DNA from: Gammaproteobacteria bacterium
GTDB taxonomy: Bacteria; Pseudomonadota; Gammaproteobacteria; Eutrophobiales; Eutrophobiaceae
NCBI GenBank assembly: GCA_003645215.1
Contig: QNEM01000085.1
Coordinates: 1-7,804, forward strand
Direction: 5' to 3'
DNA: 7,804 nucleotides
Under the pieces are notes generated by a model, which was not told the origin of the DNA, did no database searches, and saw nothing but the letters and a program-made list of their open reading frames with translations. This document shows, piece after piece, positions 1 to 5,286 of the stretch; positions within the stretch are counted from its first letter, which is position 1; every line of letters starts with the position of its first letter. Both the position numbers and the translations under genes were made by a program.

Positions 1-165
1 CCTGGAGGAAGAGTCGCAGGAACAAAGTGGTAGTGAAGTCATCGATGCCGGTGAGCCGGATGAAATTGATATAAACGATCAAACTATCAATATGAGTCAC
101 TTAAGTACCAAAATGGATCTGGATGCACCTCTAGCCCTGGAGGAAATGTCACAGGGACACAGTGA
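1..165 (+). repeat. Degenerate in-frame direct repeat, 135-nt spacing
   Basis: Bases 1-30 and 136-165 both start with CCTGGAGGAA and match at about 24 of 30 positions by eye. The 135-nt offset is exactly 45 codons, so the repeat is in frame and gives the related peptides LEEESQEQS and LEEMSQGHS. The resemblance fades after about ten residues. It may be the remnant of a repeated acidic module that extends left of the window. Confidence 0.45.
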
Positions 166-250
166 TGCAGCAAGCAATGCAGATGAATTACTGGATTCAG
201 GCAAGAAGTCAGACCAGAATTCAGACAAACCGGATAATGGTCAGAGCTAG
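1..250 (+). CDS. C-terminal fragment of an unidentified acidic protein
   Basis: An open frame enters from the left edge (first full codon at base 2) and ends at TAG 248-250, giving the last 82 residues of a protein. The visible part is hydrophilic, rich in Asp, Glu, Ser, Gln and Asn, with no hydrophobic segment, so it looks like a disordered tail. Two related blocks, LEEESQEQS and LEEMSQGHS, lie 45 codons apart. The stop touches the ATG of the SPOR-domain gene with no gap, which points to one transcript and translational coupling. No family can be named from this tail. In pseudomonads the comparable AAA/SPOR gene follows aroB, but this acidic tail does not resemble the end of AroB. That it is a real coding end is supported by the frame, the junction and the acidic character shared with its neighbour. 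Confidence 0.7.
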   Translation, partial: LEEESQEQSGSEVIDAGEPDEIDINDQTINMSHLSTKMDLDAPLALEEMSQGHSDAASNADELLDSGKKSDQNSDKPDNGQS

Positions 251-2173
251 ATGAATATTCGTAACTATAGCCTTGAGCATATAAAAGAACTTATCTCAGA
301 GGGTAACGATGTCCTGGTGATTACCTCTCCTGCCAGTTCAGATAAATATGCATTATCCGGGCAGGTGGAATCAATAATAGATCCGCATTGGAGGACAAGT
401 CTGATCCTTGCTGATGCAAACACCAACATAGAGTCACTATCTCAAGAAATAATCGAACAGGCTTTACCCGATCAAACTAATGATAATTTACCGATAGTAA
501 GCCAGGTACACAGGTATCTGGAGTATTCAGCACTTAACGGAATACTGCCTGTAATCATGATCGATGATGCACATAAATTATCACAGGAAGTACTGAAATT
601 TATTTTGCAACTTGCTGAACTTCGATATGCAAATTCATTATTCCGTATCGTATTATTTGCCGATGAAACAATAAATGAACATCTTGATGCTCCAGGGCTG
701 AAAGAATTAACGGCTGGTGTACTACATAATATTCATACGACATCTTTTGCAAAGGAAGAAATTGAGGAAGAAACTAGAGAAACCATTGATGATGTTTCTT
801 CAATATACGATGAAATAGATGAAGAATTATTAACTGATGAAGATGCACTGGAAGATAACGCAAAGAAGGGATCGATGGTTGTAATTGGATTATCTGTTAT
901 TGCTGTTGTATTGATTTCTGCATTTCTTGCTTATTCATATCTCAATAAACAAAAAGATATAGATGTAACTGAGACAACAACCGCTAGCCAACCACAGGAA
1001 ATAATAATTGAGGAAACTCATAGTCAAGTAGAGGAAGTTGTAGCCGTAGAGGAAGATGGTCAGGAAATAGCTGAAGAAATTGAACTAATGGATGAAGATG
1101 ATTCAAGTATTGATGATGAGATTTCTCAAATCGAACCAGAACCATTAATTGAAGAAGATTTGTCTGAAGATATATCGGATACAGAAGAAGCAGAAGAAGT
1201 GGCAGAGTATGTCGAGGAAATAGAATATCCCGCTGTTGAAGATGAAGAAGTAGCGATACAAGAGACAGAGACGATGACAGGTGCAGATGATGAAAATATC
1301 TTCAATCTGGAAACAGTTCCTGAATTTTTACAAAATATTAAAGGGGCTGCCTGGATCAGACAACAGCCAGCTAATTCATACGTACTGCAGATAATATCAG
1401 CCCAATATAAGAGTAATCTTAGAAACCTCTTGAGTGATCAGTCTGGCATTCAAAGTCAATTATCTGGTTATGTTAAATACACACCTTCAGGCAAACCAAG
1501 ATACTTATTGTTATACGGTAGTTATCCAGACAGAAAGGCAGCAGTAGCCGCTATTAATGAACTGCCGGATAAACTCCAGTCGATACCTCCCTGGCCAAGA
1601 AAAATTGCCGATGTGGTCAATGAGCTGGACAATGTATCAGAACCATTTATTGAGATAGAAGAAGGTATCGTAATTCCTTTAGGAGAATATGCTGGAGAAA
1701 CTGAGGAAACAGAAAACCCCGTCATTGAAGATGAAGAAGAGGTAATGTCAGAGACAAGGACAGATGCCGATGATGATAACGTCTACAATCTGGAAACAAT
1801 ACCTGATTTTTTATCCGGTATAAAAGGACCTGCCTGGCTTAGACAACAGCCTGCTAATTCATATGTGCTGCAATTATTGTCCGCACAATATATGAGTAAT
1901 ATCAAGAATCTATTAAGTGGCCAATCAGGAATTCAAAATCAATTATCTGGCTATGTTAAGTACACCCCCTCAGGGAAACCTCGTTACCTGTTGTTATATG
2001 GGATATATCCAGACAGAAAATCAGCAAAAGCTGCTATCGATGAACTGCCATTGGAATTCCAGTCGATCACCCCCTGGCCTCGTAAGCTTGGAGATGCAAT
2101 CAAGGAAATAAACAAGAGAGCAGAACCTTCTACTGATGAGGATATGTCTGAAAGCTTATTAGGTTATGGCTAG
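251..2173 (+). CDS. DamX-like inner-membrane protein with a degenerate AAA-type N-domain and two SPOR domains
   Basis: Predicted bitopic inner-membrane protein of 640 residues. Residues about 1-150 resemble the ExeA/DamX-type AAA fold. The strand-loop VLVITSPASSDKY (21-33) sits where a P-loop is expected but lacks its glycines and the final Ser/Thr. PVIMIDDAH (D105, D106) is a good Walker B. An acidic stretch (about 150-204) leads to a single transmembrane helix at about 209-231. A Glu/Asp-rich linker (about 240-350) follows, then two SPOR domains at about 375-459 and 536-620. SPOR domains are known to bind denuded septal peptidoglycan glycans, so they should lie in the periplasm; a role in division or the septum is inferred. 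E. coli DamX is shorter (about 430 residues) and has one SPOR domain. The start is the first ATG, directly after the preceding stop; the ribosome-binding site is weak, consistent with coupling. A damX symbol is not assigned because orthology is unproven. Confidence 0.88.
   Translation: MNIRNYSLEHIKELISEGNDVLVITSPASSDKYALSGQVESIIDPHWRTSLILADANTNIESLSQEIIEQALPDQTNDNLPIVSQVHRYLEYSALNGILPVIMIDDAHKLSQEVLKFILQLAELRYANSLFRIVLFADETINEHLDAPGLKELTAGVLHNIHTTSFAKEEIEEETRETIDDVSSIYDEIDEELLTDEDALEDNAKKGSMVVIGLSVIAVVLISAFLAYSYLNKQKDIDVTETTTASQPQEIIIEETHSQVEEVVAVEEDGQEIAEEIELMDEDDSSIDDEISQIEPEPLIEEDLSEDISDTEEAEEVAEYVEEIEYPAVEDEEVAIQETETMTGADDENIFNLETVPEFLQNIKGAAWIRQQPANSYVLQIISAQYKSNLRNLLSDQSGIQSQLSGYVKYTPSGKPRYLLLYGSYPDRKAAVAAINELPDKLQSIPPWPRKIADVVNELDNVSEPFIEIEEGIVIPLGEYAGETEETENPVIEDEEEVMSETRTDADDDNVYNLETIPDFLSGIKGPAWLRQQPANSYVLQLLSAQYMSNIKNLLSGQSGIQNQLSGYVKYTPSGKPRYLLLYGIYPDRKSAKAAIDELPLEFQSITPWPRKLGDAIKEINKRAEPSTDEDMSESLLGYG
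1229..1627 (+). repeat. SPOR module, first copy of an internal tandem duplication
   Basis: Encodes residues 327-459 of the SPOR protein: an acidic lead-in (PAVEDEE, ADDENIFNLETVPEF), a short WIRQQPANSYVLQ segment and the SPOR fold. It pairs with 1718-2110. From base 1304 the offset is a constant 483 nt (161 codons); a two-codon indel lies in the acidic lead-in. Over the 95 residues starting at GAAWIRQQP I count 72 identities by eye (about 76%). Confidence 0.9.
1718..2110 (+). repeat. SPOR module, second copy of an internal tandem duplication
   Basis: Encodes residues 490-620. It repeats the first copy, including the acidic lead-in (PVIEDEE, ADDDNVYNLETIPDF). The segment GYVKYTPSGKPRYLLLYG is identical in both copies, while differences gather in the last third (for example DKLQSIP against LEFQSIT). 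Many codons differ silently, so the duplication is not fresh at the DNA level, yet the protein core has been held constant. Confidence 0.9.
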
Positions 2174-2337
2174 TCAGAATGTGTAGGTCTGCATTGGTTT
2201 ATTATGCCAGGTAAAAATGCTCCGATATGCCTCATGAATTCGAGTGATGCCCTTGCGTGTAACAATAGTGAATCAATTTACAGGGAGCCAGGTTAATTAC
2301 ACATATTGCAAATGAACTGGAGGAATTTATAGAAGCA
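2174..2337 (+). other. Intergenic gap between the SPOR protein and the esterase
   Basis: This gap holds no clear terminator, promoter or RNA gene. It contains two purine-rich ribosome-binding-like sites relevant to the next gene: AGGGAG at 2282-2287 and GGAGGA at 2319-2324. The esterase reading frame stays open back to base 2272, just after an in-frame TGA at 2269-2271, so part of this stretch may be coding. Confidence 0.5.
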
Positions 2338-3225
2338 GTGGATGCTGCTGCCAAACAACGTCAAATTGATGGTTTAGAATGGTCAGTAGAATTTGCACGT
2401 TCCAGCCTTGAAGCCCTCGGTAAGTTTGCACAAGAGCCGCAGATTGTGTCAAAGATTAAAGACACCATTGTATGCACAGATGAGTACGATATTCCCGTCA
2501 GGATATATCAACCAATTAATAATAATGATTGCTACCCTGTGATGATATATTTTCATGGCGGTGGTCACATGTGTGGCAGTATTGCTATTTACGACAAGAT
2601 TTGTCGACGTATGGCAAATGAAACAGGACATATTGTCATCTCCGTTGACTATCGCCTGTCACCTGAATTTATGTATCCTGCCGGCTTGAATGATTGTTTG
2701 ACCGTTGTTCAAAATATCGAATCGTTGCTTGAGGACTTTAATGTTGATCTACAACGTCTGGTTTTAGCTGGTGATAGTGCAGGGGGCAATAACGCTGCCA
2801 GTGTTGTTTACCAGATGCATCTTTCTGGTGATATCAGGATTAGTAAATTGTTACTTATTTATCCTGAACTTGATTTGATGATGAGTTCTGATTCCTATCA
2901 CCGCTATGCCCATGGGTTTTTATTGGAGACCGTTAAAATTAAATGGTTTTTTGATCATTACATTGATGAAGTGAATGATCGGCAGAGAATAAGCCCTCTG
3001 TATTTTCCGAAAAAAGAACTGTTTCCAGAAACCATGATTGTGGCCGCTGGTCTGGATCCACTAGTCGATGAGGGCAGGATCTTTTGTGAACAGTTGAATT
3101 CGTCAGGGGGATATTGTGAATATCTAATAGAACCGGATCTAATCCATGCATTTTTTACCCTGGACAAGTTGATCCCTCTGCAGATAGAACGAGTCTACAG
3201 AAAGATAAATAATTTTCTTGAATGA
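2338..3225 (+). CDS. Alpha/beta hydrolase, hormone-sensitive-lipase-like (family IV) esterase/lipase
   Basis: Serine hydrolase predicted to cleave carboxylic esters; the natural substrate cannot be read from the sequence. The family hallmarks are complete: oxyanion-hole motif HGGG (residues 73-76 from the GTG), nucleophile S147 in GDSAGGN, acid D240 in AGLDPLVDE, and H270 in LIHAFF. The stretch ISVDYRLSPE (about 100-110) is also typical. No signal peptide is visible, so it is probably cytoplasmic. The start shown is a GTG with GGAGGA 13 bases upstream, which is long. The open frame continues upstream as IANELEEFIEAVDAAAK, which resembles the usual N-terminal cap helix of the family, so the true start may lie further left (an ATT at 2296 has AGGGAG 8 bases before it). 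From the GTG it is 295 residues, slightly short against the usual 300-320. It lies on the same strand as its neighbours but is separated from them by gaps. Confidence 0.9.
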   Translation: MDAAAKQRQIDGLEWSVEFARSSLEALGKFAQEPQIVSKIKDTIVCTDEYDIPVRIYQPINNNDCYPVMIYFHGGGHMCGSIAIYDKICRRMANETGHIVISVDYRLSPEFMYPAGLNDCLTVVQNIESLLEDFNVDLQRLVLAGDSAGGNNAASVVYQMHLSGDIRISKLLLIYPELDLMMSSDSYHRYAHGFLLETVKIKWFFDHYIDEVNDRQRISPLYFPKKELFPETMIVAAGLDPLVDEGRIFCEQLNSSGGYCEYLIEPDLIHAFFTLDKLIPLQIERVYRKINNFLE

Positions 3226-3323
3226 TAGTTACGGCTCTAGAGTTCCGCTATGTCTGCATATAATCATCCCTGCAACAACAAGCCAACAATCTTTTGATAT
3301 GGATCAATAGTTTCTGGATCGCA

Positions 3324-3343
3324 CCTGGCCCATTTGGGGCAGG
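3324..3343. terminator. GC-rich hairpin, possible weak terminator after the esterase
   Basis: CCTGGCCCATTTGGGGCAGG folds into a stem of seven Watson-Crick pairs with one internal G-G mismatch and an ATTT loop. It lies about 100 bases after the esterase stop. The following bases (TTATGCTAATTT) are only moderately T-rich, so it is at best a weak intrinsic terminator. It could equally be a leader structure or a protein-binding site. Confidence 0.28.
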
Positions 3344-3378
3344 TTATGCTAATTTCGTACGCATGGTGGCTTTGTAAA

Positions 3379-3407
3379 TTGCAGGAACTACACAATTTTA
3401 GTATACG
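3379..3407 (+). promoter_or_regulatory. Weak sigma-70-like promoter candidate
   Basis: TTGCAG (3379-3384) and TATACG (3402-3407) are separated by 17 bases, the best-spaced pair I found before the response-regulator gene. The matches are only 3/6 and 4/6 to TTGACA and TATAAT, so this is a suggestion. Transcription would start near 3414, leaving a leader of about 105 bases. Confidence 0.22.
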
Positions 3408-3455
3408 AATGCTCTTTATTTATTGATTCAAGCTACAATCAGCTCATTGAATACA

Positions 3456-3468
3456 ATGAATTATTCAT
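3456..3468. repeat. Perfect 13-bp inverted repeat, possible operator
   Basis: ATGAAT-T-ATTCAT is a perfect palindrome around a central T. A further TGAAT half-site lies at 3448-3452, nine bases left of the matching half-site, and TTGATTCAA (3423-3431) is another small palindrome nearby. The cluster lies 50-100 bases before the response-regulator start, where a repressor or activator site could be. AT-rich DNA gives such palindromes by chance, so confidence is low. Confidence 0.3.
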
Positions 3469-3482
3469 AAAACCTGGTAAAT

Positions 3483-3524
3483 ATGGAAAGTAGAACGAAT
3501 CTAATAGTCCCTTTTACATTATGA
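3483..3524 (+). CDS. Possible 13-residue leader peptide overlapping the response-regulator start
   Basis: ATG at 3483 opens a 13-codon frame (MESRTNLIVPFTL) whose TGA (3522-3524) overlaps the ATG of the response regulator as ATGA. That ATG has no recognisable Shine-Dalgarno sequence in CCCTTTTACATT just before it, so coupled re-initiation from this short frame would explain its translation. The leader's own ribosome-binding site is also weak (CCTGGTAAAT). No run of one amino acid suggests attenuation. It could be coincidence. Confidence 0.27.
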   Translation: MESRTNLIVPFTL

Positions 3525-5257
3525 CCGCTGAATATAAAAAGATCATAGTCATCGACGATGATGCAGATTATAGACATCTGATAACCAGCAAGCTGCAACG
3601 CTTTTTTCCAGATACATCATTTGATGAATTTGATCCTGTAACAGATGAAATGCCCGACGAGAATTATTCATGGGATGATATTGATCTGATAATTCTGGAT
3701 TATGATTTTGGTCTTGATTACACGGGGCTAGACTGGTTTAAAAGATTTAAACCTGAAGAAATGCCAGCAACTATCCTTATGACAGCCCACGGAAGTGAAG
3801 AGATAGCAAGTAAATCAATAAAAATAGGCGTTGATGATTATATCGTAAAAGGACGTATGAACGATGATCAATTACTGGAATCAATCAATGAATGTGTATC
3901 AAGGAAAAGGCAGAATCAAGAGAAAATAACTACCTTTACAAATAAAAGTATTATTTTTAATAAATCAGGTTTTATTAAAAAGCTTCAATTAATAACAAAA
4001 GAAAAACACACAAAGATCAATTTACTATTAATTAATCCTGTGGCTTACCAGGAGATCGGTGAAGGGAATGGAATAGACCATCAGGATAGTTACATTAAAT
4101 GTATTGCTGATTGTGTATATGACTATGTAACATCAAATGATTTAATTTCTCATATATTTACCTATAGAGAGGAATATATCGCAGTTGTACTGGAAACAGA
4201 TTCATGTGAGAAACATATTAATGCTATATGTGAAGAACTGGATGAAGAGAACTATACGACTGGCATAAATACCTATCCATGTTCAGTCAACGCAGGTGTA
4301 ATCAGTCCTAATCACTTTGAAGAAGGTGAATTTGATAAAACAGACTATGAGTTATTGTCAATTGCACTGGCTTTATGTGAGTCTGCTAAATTAGACAAAA
4401 AAAAGAAAATTTACCACTATGGTGCAATTAATTTAAAACGAGTCGAATCAGTTTCTTCCACTCAGCATGCTGATAACATGGAAGGAAATTTTGATCTCGA
4501 AAAAGCAATTGCAGACGGAAGAATTTCGGCTAATTATCAACCATGGGTATATATTAAATCCGACGATAAAGCCGATGTTAAAAATATCTATGATGTAAGA
4601 GTTGAGTTTATTGATATACAAGGCAATAAAATCATACAGCAACAATTATTGCATATATTGAACAATGCATATGCAAAGCGCATTGTCGACAGGTGGGTGT
4701 TGACGCACACTGTTAAGCAATTGAAGTCGTTTACTAAAAGCGATGAAGAACAAGTTAATATCAAGTTAACTATAAAAATAACCTTGAGTACTATCTCTGA
4801 TCCAGAGTTTGGTTCATGGTTACGTAATATATTGACGGCTATAAATTTACCAAAAGGTTGTCTGCTTTTTGAAATAGAGGCGCTTCATTTCATAAGAGAT
4901 ACAGAACATTGTAGAAAATTAATTGAAGAAATTCACCGTGAATTTGATATTGAATTTATTTTATCTGGCGTTACCGAAATAGCCACATACTACCATATAC
5001 GTGATGCTCAAACTTTTGACTACGTAAAACTGGATATAAAAAATTTAACATTTGGTTTGCCAAGAGATTCTCTTCGATCCTTGATTACGAAGATACAAAA
5101 TGATGGCGCAAAAATAATAGCTGTTAATGTTGAAGATGCTGAAACCCTGGTTTTCGCAACAGAATTCCAGGTGGATTACGTACATGGTTATCTGGTTGGG
5201 AAACCATATGTTGATGTAATATCAGATGGTGCCGGGGATCTTTATTACGTTGCCTGA
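3521..5257 (+). CDS. Response regulator: REC domain with degenerate GGDEF and degenerate EAL domains
   Basis: Cytoplasmic 578-residue signalling protein. Residues 5-125 form a receiver with all key residues: acidic pocket D12-D14, phosphoacceptor D60, T88 and K110. Residues about 148-310 follow the diguanylate-cyclase fold (NKSGFIKKL, then LLLINPVAYQEIG), but the GGDEF signature is YREEY (215-219), so no cyclase activity is expected. Residues about 324-565 follow the EAL phosphodiesterase fold (FDLEKAIADGRISANYQPW at the start, DYVKLD at 501-505, VHGYLVGKP near the end). The EAL motif is replaced by DVR (358-360), and the expected NLS, ITE, DDFG and AEGVE motifs read TLS, IEA, SGVT and AVNVE, so metal binding and catalysis should be lost. 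It most likely acts as a phosphorylation-dependent adaptor or c-di-GMP-pathway effector, in general layout like FimX or YdiV. No sensor kinase is in view. The start is the only ATG that preserves the receiver. Confidence 0.9.
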   Translation: MTAEYKKIIVIDDDADYRHLITSKLQRFFPDTSFDEFDPVTDEMPDENYSWDDIDLIILDYDFGLDYTGLDWFKRFKPEEMPATILMTAHGSEEIASKSIKIGVDDYIVKGRMNDDQLLESINECVSRKRQNQEKITTFTNKSIIFNKSGFIKKLQLITKEKHTKINLLLINPVAYQEIGEGNGIDHQDSYIKCIADCVYDYVTSNDLISHIFTYREEYIAVVLETDSCEKHINAICEELDEENYTTGINTYPCSVNAGVISPNHFEEGEFDKTDYELLSIALALCESAKLDKKKKIYHYGAINLKRVESVSSTQHADNMEGNFDLEKAIADGRISANYQPWVYIKSDDKADVKNIYDVRVEFIDIQGNKIIQQQLLHILNNAYAKRIVDRWVLTHTVKQLKSFTKSDEEQVNIKLTIKITLSTISDPEFGSWLRNILTAINLPKGCLLFEIEALHFIRDTEHCRKLIEEIHREFDIEFILSGVTEIATYYHIRDAQTFDYVKLDIKNLTFGLPRDSLRSLITKIQNDGAKIIAVNVEDAETLVFATEFQVDYVHGYLVGKPYVDVISDGAGDLYYVA

Positions 5258-5259
5258 TA

Positions 5260-5273
5260 GATATTTAATTATC
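5260..5273. repeat. Short AT palindrome between convergent genes
   Basis: GATATTTAATTATC is a near-perfect inverted repeat in the 29-base gap between the convergent response-regulator and metH stops. It has no GC stem and no T-run, so it would be a poor terminator. No better terminator is visible in the gap. Confidence 0.2.
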
Positions 5274-5286
5274 AATAGGAACTGAA

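Larger units (their letters stand above)
3226..3520 (+). other. Intergenic region upstream of the response regulator
   Basis: Nearly 300 bases without a standard gene. It holds a GC-rich hairpin (3324-3343), a weak candidate promoter (3379-3407), two small AT-rich inverted repeats (3423-3431 and 3456-3468) and a possible 13-codon leader ORF (3483-3524). The left 90 bases show nothing convincing. The length and the repeats suggest that the response-regulator gene has its own promoter. Confidence 0.5.

Noticed and set aside
2253..2281. TTGCGT with a 17-base spacer as an esterase promoter
   Set aside because: The matching -10 position reads ATTTAC, too far from TATAAT to support a call.
2204..2296. 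A 30-codon ORF (ATG to TAA) between the SPOR protein and the esterase
   Set aside because: No Shine-Dalgarno sequence before its ATG and no recognisable peptide features; length is within chance for this composition.
3235..3242. CTCTAGAG palindrome just after the esterase stop as a terminator
   Set aside because: Only an 8-bp palindrome with no room for a loop and no T-tract after it.
3346..3426. A 26-codon ORF beginning just after the GC hairpin, with GGGGCAGG before its ATG
   Set aside because: The purine stretch is the right arm of the hairpin and the peptide shows no pattern; it may be chance, and it overlaps the candidate promoter.
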